Program-made: the position numbers and the translations under genes | Shown here: positions 26,755 to 35,257 of the stretch, in pieces | Layout: each line of letters opens with the position of its first letter | Numbering within the stretch: the stretch's first letter is position 1 | Notes under the pieces: model-generated | Told to the model about the DNA's origin: nothing | Database searches by the model: none | What the model saw: only the letters and a program-made list of their open reading frames with translations | Assembly (NCBI GenBank): GCA_029202845.1 | Contig: CP119315.1 | Coordinates: forward strand, 2,635,001 to 2,699,000 | From: Candidatus Sphingomonas colombiensis | Lineage (GTDB): Bacteria > Pseudomonadota > Alphaproteobacteria > Sphingomonadales > Sphingomonadaceae | DNA length: 64,000 nucleotides | Direction of reading: 5' to 3'

Positions 26755-26961
26755 ATGCAAATCATCGTTCGCGACAATAACGTCGACCAGGCGCTGCGGG
26801 CGCTCAAGAAGAAGCTGCAGCGTGAAGGCGTCTATCGCGAGATGAAGCTGCGTCGGCATTACGAAAAGCCGTCGGAAAAGCGTGCGCGCGAGCGCGCTGC
26901 CGCCGTCCGTCGTGCGCGCAAGCTGGAGCGCAAGCGCGCTGAGCGCGACGGCGCACGGTAA
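26755..26961 (+). CDS. rpsU: 30S ribosomal protein S21
   Basis: Small-subunit protein of 68 residues. MQIIVRDNNVDQALRALKKK is the canonical S21 start, followed by the basic helix KLRRHYEKPSEKRARERAAA and RKLERKRAERD. A GGAG site precedes the ATG. Longer reading frames that start upstream are not credible for this family. It is monocistronic with its own terminator. Confidence 0.97.
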   Translation: MQIIVRDNNVDQALRALKKKLQREGVYREMKLRRHYEKPSEKRARERAAAVRRARKLERKRAERDGAR

Positions 26962-26969
26962 GTTGATTT

Positions 26970-27004
26970 CAGCGCCGTCCGTTATCGGCCGGCGCTGATT
27001 TTTT
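26970..27004 (+). terminator. rpsU terminator
   Basis: Stem CAGCGCCG (26970-26977) with CGGCGCTG (26990-26997), followed directly by ATTTTTTCC. Confidence 0.85.
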
Positions 27005-27060
27005 CCGAATCGCGACGGGGGCGTGCGTGGCACGGCCCCGCTTCATGCTTGAGGGTTCAC

Positions 27061-27648
27061 ATGTCGACCGTCACCGCCGTCCCGATTCCGCCCGTCAAGC
27101 GCAGCTATATCGTGTGGCTGGTGCTCGGCATCATCGCCGCGCTGGTCGCAGCGACCGCGCTTGCCTTTCAGGGCGACGATTTCCTGGCGCGCAATGCACG
27201 TCAGAAGGGCGTCGTTACCACGGCGTCTGGTCTGCAATATCAGGTGCTTACGCCAGGGACGGGGGCAAAACCGACCGACACGGATGTCGTGCTGGTGAAT
27301 TATGAGGGCAAACTGCTCAACGGCACCACCTTCGATAAGTCGCAGCAGCCGACGCCGTTCCCGGTGACGGGCGTGGTACCGGGCTTCAGCGAAGGGCTGA
27401 AGCTGATGCCGAAGGGTTCCAAGTATCGCTTCTGGATCAAGCCGTCGCTTGGCTATGGCGACAAGGCGACTGGTCCGATCCCCGCCAATTCGGTGCTGGT
27501 GTTCGATGTCGACCTGATCGACTTCCTGCCTGAAGCGGTGCTGCGCCAGATGCAGATGCAGCAGCAGATGGGTGGCGCGGCCGGCGGCGCTCCAGGCGCT
27601 CCAGGCGCTCAGGGGGCTATGCCGCAAGGCCCTGACGCGCATCAGTAA
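27061..27648 (+). CDS. Membrane-anchored FKBP-type peptidyl-prolyl isomerase
   Basis: Prolyl isomerase of 195 residues that assists folding on the periplasmic side. Residues 14-37 (YIVWLVLGIIAALVAATALA) are a signal anchor. The FKBP domain spans about 58-160, with VVLVNYEGKLLNGTTFDKS, FPVTGVVPGFSEGLKLMPKG and PPIase motifs GYGDKATGPIPANSVLVFDV. A Gln/Met- and Gly/Ala/Pro-rich tail follows (QMQMQQQMGG). The ATG at 27061 has GAGGG before it. It ends at a strong hairpin shared with the convergent phosphatase. Confidence 0.93.
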   Translation: MSTVTAVPIPPVKRSYIVWLVLGIIAALVAATALAFQGDDFLARNARQKGVVTTASGLQYQVLTPGTGAKPTDTDVVLVNYEGKLLNGTTFDKSQQPTPFPVTGVVPGFSEGLKLMPKGSKYRFWIKPSLGYGDKATGPIPANSVLVFDVDLIDFLPEAVLRQMQMQQQMGGAAGGAPGAPGAQGAMPQGPDAHQ

Positions 27649-27672
27649 GCTCTAAAGGCTGGTCGATCTTCC

Positions 27673-27706
27673 GAAGGGGAGGCTCGCTGGCGCGGGCCTC
27701 CCCTTC
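27673..27706 (+). terminator. Terminator after the FKBP gene
   Basis: Perfect 11-bp stem (27673-27683 GAAGGGGAGGC with 27696-27706 GCCTCCCCTTC), 12-base loop, then GTGTTTT. It lies between convergent genes. Confidence 0.8.
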
Positions 27707-27770
27707 GTGTTTTCCGGGTGGTGGAAGCGGGCCCGCCGCCTCCCGCAAATGCTTAAATCGGGCGCGGGAG

Positions 27771-28550
27771 TCAGTGTGCGGCGATAGCGGCGCTGGATTC
27801 GAGCGTCCGTTGCTCCTGCCCCTCAAGCACCAGTGCGGTGAGCCGGCCGCTGGCATAGGCGCCGGTATCGATTCCGATCCGGTTATGGCGGAATTCCGGC
27901 GCGTCGCTGATCGTGTGGCCGTGGACGACCATGCCGTCGAAACTGCCGTCGTGATTCAGGAACTCGCGACGAATCCACCGAAGATCGGAATCTTTCTGAT
28001 CTTCGAAGGGCAATCCGGGGCGCATCCCGGCATGGACGAAGCGATAATCGCCCAGCGCGACGCCACGGCCGAACGAATCGAGAAAGGCGAGATGCTCTGC
28101 CGGCACGACGCGTTTGATCAATTCGGCGAGTTGTTCGAAATCGCAGGCATCATATTCGTCCGCGCCCGCGCCATAGCTCAGCACGGTTTCGCGGCCACCG
28201 GCGCGGTGGAATACCGATAATGCGCTGCGATCGCCTTCTGCGGCGTGGAGCAGCAACTCCTCATGATTGCCCTTGATGAAGTCGCAGTTCCGGCTGGAGG
28301 CGGCGAGCGTCATGGCGCGTTCCACCACGCCGCGCGACTCCGGGCCGCGATCGATCAGATCTCCGAGGAAGATCAGCCGTACCTCGCCCGCAAAGCCCGC
28401 GCTATCCTGGTCGATCGCTTCGAGCAATTCGTCGAGGCAATCGAGTCGACCGTGAATATCGCCGATCGCATAGACGCGCACCCCGGCCGGCAATCGCGGC
28501 GATTCGGGGATCGGCGAGGGGGTAGGCTTGCGAAAAAGGCGAAGAACCAT
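27771..28550 (-). CDS. PPP-family serine/threonine phosphatase-like metallophosphoesterase
   Basis: Cytoplasmic metallophosphatase of 259 residues. The three PPP-family metal and catalytic motifs are intact: GDIHGRLDCL (residues about 32), GDLIDRGPESRG (about 66) and GNHEELLLH (about 95). The later His metal ligands are in RFVHAGMRPG and VVHGHTI. Related to bacterial PrpA/PphA and symmetrical Ap4A-hydrolase-like enzymes, so the substrate (phosphoprotein or dinucleoside polyphosphate) is open. Single-gene unit. Confidence 0.92.
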   Translation of the reverse strand: MVLRLFRKPTPSPIPESPRLPAGVRVYAIGDIHGRLDCLDELLEAIDQDSAGFAGEVRLIFLGDLIDRGPESRGVVERAMTLAASSRNCDFIKGNHEELLLHAAEGDRSALSVFHRAGGRETVLSYGAGADEYDACDFEQLAELIKRVVPAEHLAFLDSFGRGVALGDYRFVHAGMRPGLPFEDQKDSDLRWIRREFLNHDGSFDGMVVHGHTISDAPEFRHNRIGIDTGAYASGRLTALVLEGQEQRTLESSAAIAAH

Positions 28551-28662
28551 GCGGATACTACTATAGGGAAGGTGTCGCTATACGCCGGTCACCGCAAGGC
28601 TCAAGCCGATCCGGCGGCAGCCAGCTTCGTTCGGCCGCGTTTATGTGGATGGTCAGCCCGTG

Positions 28663-29961
28663 TCAGGCGGCGCGACGCCGTTGATCGGGCGCGAATTGCG
28701 CAAGGTTCATGTCCCCCCAGATGCCGCGCGTATCCAGCACATGCTTGCTCGCGCGCTCTTCGATCGGCACCGAGCGGAAGATATCGTGATCGACCAGCAC
28801 GATCATGATCGGGCAATCCGCGATCGCGCTGTCGATATCGATCAGCCGCGCTCCCGCCGCCGCGAGCGACGTCGGCAGGGCGGCGGCATAAGGCTCCACC
28901 ACCGCGATTCGTGATCCGAAGCGCGCCGTCAGCGCCTCCGCCACCTTCACCGCCGGGCTTTCGCGGAAATCGTCGATATTGGGCTTGAAGGCGAGTCCAA
29001 GGCAGGCGACCGGCACGCCGGGCAAGGCCTCCAGCAATTCGGTGGCGCGCGCGATTACCCAATCGGTCTTGCCGTCATTCACCTCGCGCGCCGTGCGGAT
29101 CAGCGGGGTGTTCTGCGGATCGGCGTGGACAAGAAACCATGGATCGACCGCGATGCAATGGCCGCCTACGCCGGGCCCCGGCTGAAGGATGTTTACGCGC
29201 GGATGGCGGTTGGCCAGCCGGATCACTTCCCAAACATCGACGCCCATCTTCTCCGCAACGATGCTCAGCTCGTTTGCGAAGGCGATATTAACATCGCGGA
29301 AGGCGTTTTCGGTGAGCTTGGTCATCTCGGCCGCCCGCGCATTGGTGGTGACGCAGGCGCCGCGCACGAAGCGGCGATAGAAAGTCAGCGCCTTGCGCGC
29401 GCAACGCGGGGTGATGCCGCCAATCACGCGATCGTTGTCGATCAACTCGACGAGGATGCGGCCCGGCAATACGCGTTCCGGGCAATAAGCGATGGCGATA
29501 TCGGCCGCCTCAGCCGACGTGCCCGGCACCTTCAGATCTGGCCGGAGCTGTGCGAGCAGATCGCGGACCTGGTCGGTCGTACCCACCGGAGAGGTTGATT
29601 CGAGGATCACAATATCCCCGGCCTTCAGCACGGAAGCGATGGTGGTCGCGGCTTTCAGCACATAGGCAATATCGGGCGCGTGGTTCGCGGCGAAAGGGGT
29701 GGGGACGGCGATGACGAACACGTCGGCCGGCTCGATCTCCAGCGACGCGCGCAGGCTGCCGCGCGCGACGACACCGGAAACCAGCCCGTCGAGATCGACT
29801 TCTTCGATATGCACATGGCCGGAATTGACCGTCTCGACGACCGAGCGATCGACGTCGATCCCAACCACTTTGGCGCCGGTCCGCGCGATCACTGCCGCTG
29901 TCGGGAGGCCGATATAGCCAAGCCCGAGAACGGCGACCTTCAGCTCGTTATCGGGCACCAT
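28663..29961 (-). CDS. wecC: UDP-N-acetyl-D-mannosamine dehydrogenase
   Basis: NAD-dependent four-electron oxidation of UDP-ManNAc to UDP-ManNAcA. 432 residues. GLGYIGLPTAAVIA is the nucleotide-binding loop, ESTSPVGTT and YCPERVLPGR are family motifs, and PGPGVGGHCIAVDP contains the catalytic Cys. LGLAFKPNIDDFRESPAVKV opens the C-terminal UDP-binding domain. The ATG at 29961 is preferred over TTG 29967; its start overlaps the wecB stop by 14 bases. With wecB it forms a complete UDP-ManNAcA module. Confidence 0.95.
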   Translation of the reverse strand: MVPDNELKVAVLGLGYIGLPTAAVIARTGAKVVGIDVDRSVVETVNSGHVHIEEVDLDGLVSGVVARGSLRASLEIEPADVFVIAVPTPFAANHAPDIAYVLKAATTIASVLKAGDIVILESTSPVGTTDQVRDLLAQLRPDLKVPGTSAEAADIAIAYCPERVLPGRILVELIDNDRVIGGITPRCARKALTFYRRFVRGACVTTNARAAEMTKLTENAFRDVNIAFANELSIVAEKMGVDVWEVIRLANRHPRVNILQPGPGVGGHCIAVDPWFLVHADPQNTPLIRTAREVNDGKTDWVIARATELLEALPGVPVACLGLAFKPNIDDFRESPAVKVAEALTARFGSRIAVVEPYAAALPTSLAAAGARLIDIDSAIADCPIMIVLVDHDIFRSVPIEERASKHVLDTRGIWGDMNLAQFAPDQRRRAA

Positions 29962-31063
29962 CGGCAATCACCCCTGCAATCCGTACTGCCGCATGGCCGT
30001 CGCCAAATGGGTTGTGGGCGCGCGCCATCGCGGAATAGGCGGCCTTGTCGTCGATAAGGGTGAAGACTTCGGAAACGATGCGATCGCGCCCGGTGCCGAC
30101 CAGCCGGGCGGTGCCGGCCGCGATACCCTCCGGGCGCTCTGTAGTATCGCGCATCACCAGCACGGGCTTGCCTAGCGCGGGCGCCTCCTCCTGCACGCCG
30201 CCCGAATCGCTGAGCGCGATGTGGCACAGGCCGAGCGCCCGGATGAAATGCGGATAATCGAGCGGTTCGATCCGGGCGATATTGGCACGATCGCCAAGGA
30301 TCGCGTCCATCACCGCGCCGACATTGGGATTTGGATGCATCGGAAACAGCACCGCGACATCTTCGCGCGTGGCGATATCGGCGATGGCGTGGGCGATATT
30401 CTCCATCCCCCCGCCGAAATTTTCCCGGCGATGCGTGGTGACGAGGACGATCTTTTTCCCCGCGAAACGCGCCGCGATCCCATCCAGCCCGGCGGCGAGC
30501 GACGGATCGGCGGCGATTCGCGCGCTCGTCCAGTGCAGCGCATCGATCACCGTATTGCCGGTAACGTGAACCCCGGCGCTGATGTTTTCGCGCCGCAGCG
30601 CTTCAGCGGCGGTTTCGGTCGGCGCGAAATGCAGATCGGCGATCGGGGCGACGATGCGGCGATTCACCTCTTCCGGCCAGGGGTGATAGATATTGCCCGA
30701 TCGCAGCCCTGCCTCGACATGCGCCACTGGAATCTTGCGATAATAAGCGGCGAGAGCGCCGGCCATCGCGGTCGCGGTGTCGCCCTGGACGATCACGCGA
30801 TCAGGCTGCTCACGGTCCATCGCCTCGCCCAGACCGGTCAGCAACCGCGCGGTTAATCGGTCTAGCGTCTGGCCGGGCTCCATCACGTCAAGATCGATGT
30901 CTGGGGTCAGGCCGGCGATCGTCAGCACCTGATCGAGCAGGCCGCGATGCTGCGCGGTAACGCAGATGCGTGGCGTGACGCCGGGCGTCTCGGCCAGCGC
31001 ACGAACGACGGGGAACAGCTTGATCGCTTCGGGGCGTGTCCCGAATATGAGCAGAATCTTCAT
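29948..31063 (-). CDS. wecB: UDP-N-acetylglucosamine 2-epimerase (non-hydrolysing)
   Basis: Interconverts UDP-GlcNAc and UDP-ManNAc. 371 residues. KILLIFGTRPEAIKLFPVVR is the universal start, VQGDTATAMAGALAAYY and VAHVEAGLRSGNIYHPWPEE hold catalytic residues, LVTTHRRENFGGG and ALSDSGGVQEEAPALGKPVL are family signatures. The ATG at 31063 is used; another two codons earlier is equally open. First gene of wecB-wecC, diverging from galU. Confidence 0.96.
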   Translation of the reverse strand: MKILLIFGTRPEAIKLFPVVRALAETPGVTPRICVTAQHRGLLDQVLTIAGLTPDIDLDVMEPGQTLDRLTARLLTGLGEAMDREQPDRVIVQGDTATAMAGALAAYYRKIPVAHVEAGLRSGNIYHPWPEEVNRRIVAPIADLHFAPTETAAEALRRENISAGVHVTGNTVIDALHWTSARIAADPSLAAGLDGIAARFAGKKIVLVTTHRRENFGGGMENIAHAIADIATREDVAVLFPMHPNPNVGAVMDAILGDRANIARIEPLDYPHFIRALGLCHIALSDSGGVQEEAPALGKPVLVMRDTTERPEGIAAGTARLVGTGRDRIVSEVFTLIDDKAAYSAMARAHNPFGDGHAAVRIAGVIADGAR

Positions 31064-31182
31064 GGGCATCCGTTAATGCGCGGTGCCTTAAGGACGCGCT
31101 AAACATCCGCCATCCAAGGAAGCGAATTGTTTCGTTGCCGGTCGATGGATAAGGGCAGCAACGCTGCAACAGGGACGAGTGA

Positions 31183-32052
31183 ATGACGATCAAGCCACTC
31201 CGCAAGGCCGTTTTTCCAGTGGCCGGGCTCGGCACGCGCTTTCTTCCGGCGACCAAGGCGATGCCGAAGGAGATGTTGACCGTCGTCGACAAGCCGCTGA
31301 TCCAATATGCGGTGGAAGAGGCGATCGAGGCGGGGATCGAGCAGATCATCTTCGTCACCGGGCGCGGCAAGTCCGCGCTCGAGGATCATTTCGACATTTC
31401 ATACGAGCTGGAGGCGACGCTCAAGGATCGCGGCAAGTCGCTCGCCGCGATCGAGGGCATCCGGCAGAAACCGGGATCGCCAGTCTATATCCGGCAGCAG
31501 GAGCCATTGGGGCTTGGCCATGCCGTGTGGTGCGCGCGTGAAATCGTTGGCGACGAGCCGTTCGCGGTTCTCCTGCCGGACGAATTGATGGTGGGTACGC
31601 CCGGTCTGCTCGCGCAGATGGTAGAAGTTTATCAGCGGACCGGTGGCAACGTGGTCGGCGCGCTGGAAATCCCGCCCGAACAGACCGACAAATATGGCAT
31701 CATCTCCCCCGGCGAACGCGACGGCCGCGTCGTGGAGGTTACCGCGCTGGTCGAGAAACCGGCCATCGGCACGGCGCCGTCCAATCTGATGATTCCGGGG
31801 CGTTATATCCTTCAGCCGGAAGTGATGCGGATTCTGGACACGCCGGTGAAGGGCGCCGGGGGCGAGATCCAGCTCACCGATGCGATGGCGCAGCTGATCG
31901 GCAGCCAGCCGTTCAACAGCGTGATGTTCGACGGCCAGCGCTATGATTGCGGCGACAAGGCCGGATATATCCAGGCCAATCTGGCGCTCGCGCTAGCGCG
32001 TGAGGATATTGGGCCGGTCGTCCGCGATTTCGCGCGGAAGCTGGTCGCTTGA
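31183..32052 (+). CDS. galU: UTP-glucose-1-phosphate uridylyltransferase
   Basis: Produces UDP-glucose for polysaccharide synthesis. 289 residues, family length. VFPVAGLGTRFLPATKAMPK is the nucleotide-binding signature, DKPLIQYAVEEA and LLPDELM (metal Asp) follow, ALVEKPAIGTAPSNLMIPGR and YDCGDKAGYIQANLALAL complete the pattern. An AGGGACGAG site precedes the ATG. The stop overlaps the TTG start of the epimerase (TTGA), so the two are translationally coupled. Confidence 0.96.
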   Translation: MTIKPLRKAVFPVAGLGTRFLPATKAMPKEMLTVVDKPLIQYAVEEAIEAGIEQIIFVTGRGKSALEDHFDISYELEATLKDRGKSLAAIEGIRQKPGSPVYIRQQEPLGLGHAVWCAREIVGDEPFAVLLPDELMVGTPGLLAQMVEVYQRTGGNVVGALEIPPEQTDKYGIISPGERDGRVVEVTALVEKPAIGTAPSNLMIPGRYILQPEVMRILDTPVKGAGGEIQLTDAMAQLIGSQPFNSVMFDGQRYDCGDKAGYIQANLALALAREDIGPVVRDFARKLVA

Positions 32053-33047
32053 CCGTTCTGGTCACCGGGATGGCCGGTTTCATCGGCCATGCGGTCGCCG
32101 GCGCGCTGGCTGCGCGCGGTGAGCGTGTGGTCGGGATCGACAATCTCAACGATTATTATGATCCCGCGCTCAAGCACGCGCGGCTGGCGGATTTGGCCGA
32201 GCGCTTCGGCGGGGCGATCCAATTCGTGACCGGCGATATCGCCGATGCGGACGCGCTCGACACGGCGGTGGCGGGGCGGGGCGTCGATCGCATCGTTCAC
32301 CTCGCCGCGCAGGCTGGAGTGCGCTACTCGCTCGAAAACCCGCGAGCCTATGTTCGCTCCAATCTTGCGGGGCATGTCAACGTGCTGGAACTGGCACGCG
32401 GGCTTGGTGTCCGGCATCTCGTCTATGCCTCTTCCTCGTCCGTCTATGGCGGGAATCGCGATCTGCCGTTCCGTGTCGAAGATCGCGTCGATCACCCGGT
32501 ATCGCTTTATGCGGCGACGAAGAGATCGAATGAATTATTGAGCGAAAGCTACGCGCATCTGTTTCGCATTCCGCAGACTGGTTTACGTTTCTTTACAGTT
32601 TACGGCCCGTGGGGTCGCCCGGATATGGCGCCATGGCTGTTTACGTCGGCGATACTTGAAGGGCGACCGATCAAGGTCTTCAACAATGGCGCGATGCGGC
32701 GTGATTTTACCTATATCGACGATATCGTAGCCGGCGTTCTCGCGGCGCTGGATCGTCCGCCCGCTGATGATGGCGCAGTCAAGCCGGGGGGAAGCGTCAC
32801 GCCCCATGCGCTCTACAATCTCGGGAATAGTGCTGCGGAGGAACTGTCGCGCTTCATAGAGGCGATCGAAGTGGCGTGCGGGCGGGCGGCGATGCGGGAG
32901 ATGTATCCGATGCAGCCGGGGGACGTTTCGGCGACCTATGCCGATATCGAGGCTTCGACGCGCGATCTCGGCTTTAGTCCGGCAACGCCGGTGGAGCAGG
33001 GGATTCGTCGGTTCGTTGATTGGTATCGGGCGCAATACGGCTGCTAG
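32049..33047 (+). CDS. NAD-dependent nucleotide-sugar epimerase (UDP-glucuronate 4-epimerase-like)
   Basis: Extended SDR of 332 residues. GMAGFIGHAVAGAL is the NAD-binding loop, DNLNDYYDPALKHARLADL is characteristic of UDP-glucuronate 4-epimerases, HLAAQAGVRYSLENPRAYVR follows, and the catalytic set is YASSSSVYGG and SLYAATKRSNE (YxxxK). RFFTVYGPWGRPDMA and FTYIDDIVAGV are typical. It starts with TTG at 32049, overlapping the galU stop. Together with GalU it points to UDP-glucose-derived uronic acids; no UDP-glucose dehydrogenase is in the window. Confidence 0.9.
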   Translation: MTVLVTGMAGFIGHAVAGALAARGERVVGIDNLNDYYDPALKHARLADLAERFGGAIQFVTGDIADADALDTAVAGRGVDRIVHLAAQAGVRYSLENPRAYVRSNLAGHVNVLELARGLGVRHLVYASSSSVYGGNRDLPFRVEDRVDHPVSLYAATKRSNELLSESYAHLFRIPQTGLRFFTVYGPWGRPDMAPWLFTSAILEGRPIKVFNNGAMRRDFTYIDDIVAGVLAALDRPPADDGAVKPGGSVTPHALYNLGNSAAEELSRFIEAIEVACGRAAMREMYPMQPGDVSATYADIEASTRDLGFSPATPVEQGIRRFVDWYRAQYGC

Positions 33048-33207
33048 CGGCAGGCTGAGCTATCCAGCGTCGATCTGCCCGACTGCCCCCGAGTGTCGGC
33101 GCGAGTTCGGACGAAAAACCCAAAGATTCAATATGTTTTATACAGCTTAGGAAGCTGTGGGCGGCGCCCGTTAGGCGGATCATCGCCCGCGTTCGCGTAC
33201 CGCAGAT

Positions 33208-33236
33208 AAAAAAATAGCGGCCCGAAGACCGCTACT
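33208..33236 (-). terminator. Terminator of the small membrane protein gene
   Basis: On the minus strand GTAGCGG, loop TCTTCGGG, CCGCTA, followed by TTTTTTT. It begins about 22 bases past the stop at 33259. Confidence 0.85.
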
Positions 33237-33258
33237 TTCTTCCGATTTCCCGAAGGAA

Positions 33259-33501
33259 TCAGTTGCTGCTCGAGTTGTTGCTCGAGTCGGCGATCACGAC
33301 GATGCCGGCGATCACGGCAGCAGCAGCGAGAACGGCGATCAGGATGCCACCACCGGCAGCCTTGTCCTTCGACGAGGTCGAGGTCGCAGCGCGCGACTGG
33401 CCAACCGAGAGGCTCGACGCCGGGTTAGCCGAAGCGGCAACAGCCGGTGCAACAGCGAGCGACGCGGCAGCAGCGGCGGCAAAATACTTAGCAAGACGCA
33501 T
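33259..33501 (-). CDS. Small secreted/membrane protein, unknown
   Basis: Protein of 80 residues, not assigned to a named family. A cleavable signal peptide (MRLAKYFAAAAAASLAVAPA, cleavage near VAA-SA), a Ser/Thr-rich segment with KDKAAGGG, one transmembrane helix (GILIAVLAAAAVIAGIVVIA) and a Ser/Asn tail (DSSNNSSSN). The codon use, a GGGAG ribosome site before the ATG and a strong terminator directly after argue it is real. It is expressed alone. Similar short proteins occur in sphingomonads, in my recollection, without assigned function. Confidence 0.8.
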   Translation of the reverse strand: MRLAKYFAAAAAASLAVAPAVAASANPASSLSVGQSRAATSTSSKDKAAGGGILIAVLAAAAVIAGIVVIADSSNNSSSN

Positions 33502-33599
33502 TGTAAACTCCCTTTCCGATCCGAGGGCTTATTTGCATCAACCTCCGGCGTTTGCAAGCCTCTAAAGCCCGTTCCTTAACAAAGTTCCGCTGCAACGCG

Positions 33600-34358
33600 T
33601 CACGGAGTTGTAATTGTGCAACGACAGGCGGGGTCTTTTTGAAGTCGAACCGAGCGGAAACGAAAGTTGAGCAGATCGGCGATCAGCAATAGGCCGGCCG
33701 AATCGGCGCCGAATCGGGTGATTGCTCGAATCGCTTCCAGTGCGGCGAGGCTGCCCATCATGCCGACCATCGGGCCCAATACGCCGTCTTCGGCGCATGA
33801 AGTTCCCTCTCGCGCGGGAGAATTGCCTACAAGGCAGCGGTAGCACGGCTTGTCCGCCTCCCAACCGCGATAGACCGCCAGTTGCCCGTCGAATTGCCCT
33901 ACCGCTGCCGAAACGAGCGGGATACGCGCGGCAAGCGCGGCGTCGGCCACCGTGAGGCGCGTCGCGAAGCTGTCACTGCCGTCGATCACCACTGCCGCAT
34001 CTGCGAGCAATTTTGCGGCGTTGCGGTCATCAAGCCGCATCGGGCGCTGCTCGATCACGACATGTGGGTTGATTTCAGCGGCGGCGCGGGCGGCAGCCGT
34101 TACCTTCGGCATTCCGACATCCGCCGTGCGAAAGATCGTTTGCCGTTGCAGATTGGATGCTTCGACGCGATCATCGTCGATGAGGATCAGTCGGCCGACG
34201 CCCGCCGCGGCCAGATATTGGATCGCTGGCGAACCGATCCCGCCAACGCCAACCAGCGCAACCGATGCGCGCTTCAGCCGCAACTGGCCGCTACCGCCGA
34301 TTTCATGCAGGACGATGTGACGTGCATACCGCGCCAGTTCATCGTGATCGAGCGTCAT
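33600..34358 (-). CDS. ThiF/MoeB/HesA family adenylyltransferase-like protein
   Basis: E1-like enzyme of 252 residues that would adenylate the C-terminus of a ThiS/MoaD-type sulfur carrier. Nucleotide-binding loop ALVGVGGIGSPAIQYLAAAG, the DDDRVEASNLQRQ motif with catalytic Arg/Gln, VIDGSDSFATR, and one zinc CxxC pair (CYRCLVG); a second pair reads CRC near the C-terminus. It lacks the C-terminal rhodanese domain of MoeBR types. ATG 34358 overlaps the previous stop as ATGA. It is the last gene of the ubiE-to-thiF operon. Whether it serves thiamin, molybdopterin or another carrier is undecided. Confidence 0.9.
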   Translation of the reverse strand: MTLDHDELARYARHIVLHEIGGSGQLRLKRASVALVGVGGIGSPAIQYLAAAGVGRLILIDDDRVEASNLQRQTIFRTADVGMPKVTAAARAAAEINPHVVIEQRPMRLDDRNAAKLLADAAVVIDGSDSFATRLTVADAALAARIPLVSAAVGQFDGQLAVYRGWEADKPCYRCLVGNSPAREGTSCAEDGVLGPMVGMMGSLAALEAIRAITRFGADSAGLLLIADLLNFRFRSVRLQKDPACRCTITTP

Positions 34359-34756
34359 TCCTTCCACGAGAAGTCGATGCTCGTGCGATACCAGGTCTCA
34401 TTTTCAGGCGGGGCGACGTTAGCGCGCGCCATTCGCGAAACGAGGCCGGCTGAATATTGCTCGACCGTAGGGCAGCCGATCGCGTGGGGAAGGATCCGCC
34501 GAATTTCGCCAGCGTGATCCACCAGCAACGCCAGATCGAGGTGTAGCGTGAAGCCCTCCGCGGCCGGTTGCGCGGCGTTGCACCGGCCGGCGGCCACCTC
34601 GTCATGCACGAAGCGGGAAAGCTCTGGCGCGAGAGCCGTTCGCCGGATCAGTGGCAGATCGGGCAACTTGCTCCAGGTCGCGGGGGGAATATCGCCCGCT
34701 GGCGCCTCCTGCGGCCCCGCCTGAAGCGCGAGAACCAAGGCAGCGAACGCGATCAT
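34355..34756 (-). CDS. Small secreted protein of unknown function
   Basis: Protein of 133 residues that I do not recognise. An N-terminal hydrophobic stretch (MIAFAALVLALQAGPQEAPA) looks like a signal peptide. The rest has two or three predicted strands and helices, a single pair of Cys (GRCNAAQ and IGCPTVEQ) that could form a disulfide, and ends TWYRTSIDFSWKE, a little like the end of TonB C-terminal-type domains. It overlaps dut upstream (ATGA) and the ThiF-like gene downstream (ATGA), so it is certainly translated as part of this operon. Confidence 0.75.
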   Translation of the reverse strand: MIAFAALVLALQAGPQEAPAGDIPPATWSKLPDLPLIRRTALAPELSRFVHDEVAAGRCNAAQPAAEGFTLHLDLALLVDHAGEIRRILPHAIGCPTVEQYSAGLVSRMARANVAPPENETWYRTSIDFSWKE

Positions 34757-35199
34757 CGCCCGGTCGATCCGAACCCGCCGACGCCGCGTGCGGTATCGTC
34801 GAGCGACGCGACTTCCACCATGGCCGCACGCAACACCGGCGCGGGGACGAGTTGCGCGATACGCTGGCCGCGCGTCACTTCGAAGGCGGTGTCGCCGAGA
34901 TTGGCGAGGATCACCTTCACCTCGCCGCGATAGTCGCTGTCGATCGTGCCAGGGGTATTGAGGCAGGTAACGCCATGGTTGAGCGCGAGCCCTGATCGCG
35001 GGCGCACCTGCACCTCATAACCTTCGGGAATGGCAATCGCGAAGCCGGTCGCCACCGCGTGGCGCGCGCCCGCGGCGAGCGTCACATCCTCTGCCGCCAC
35101 CACGTCCATGCCCGCCGCACCGGCGGTGGCATAGCTGGGGAGGGGGAGGTCGGCGCCATGTGGCAGGCGCATCAGCTGAATTGAGATCGGATTGGTCAT
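34753..35199 (-). CDS. dut: Deoxyuridine 5'-triphosphate nucleotidohydrolase
   Basis: Trimeric dUTPase, dUTP to dUMP and pyrophosphate. 148 residues. The five family motifs are present: AGMDVVAAEDV, PRSGLALNHGV, NTPGTIDSDYRGE (catalytic Asp), RGQRIAQLVPAP, RGVGGFGSTGR. It lies between coaBC and a small secreted protein whose start it overlaps. The coaBC-dut pairing is common in alphaproteobacteria. Confidence 0.97.
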   Translation of the reverse strand: MTNPISIQLMRLPHGADLPLPSYATAGAAGMDVVAAEDVTLAAGARHAVATGFAIAIPEGYEVQVRPRSGLALNHGVTCLNTPGTIDSDYRGEVKVILANLGDTAFEVTRGQRIAQLVPAPVLRAAMVEVASLDDTARGVGGFGSTGR

Positions 35200-35257
35200 C
35201 GGGCATCCATATAACGTCTCGGCGGCGGCTCGCCACCGGTCAGGATGCCCAATCCCT

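Noticed and set aside
32049..33047. Calling the epimerase a UDP-glucose 4-epimerase (galE)
   Set aside because: The DNLNDYYDPALK stretch and overall pattern fit UDP-glucuronate 4-epimerases better than GalE.
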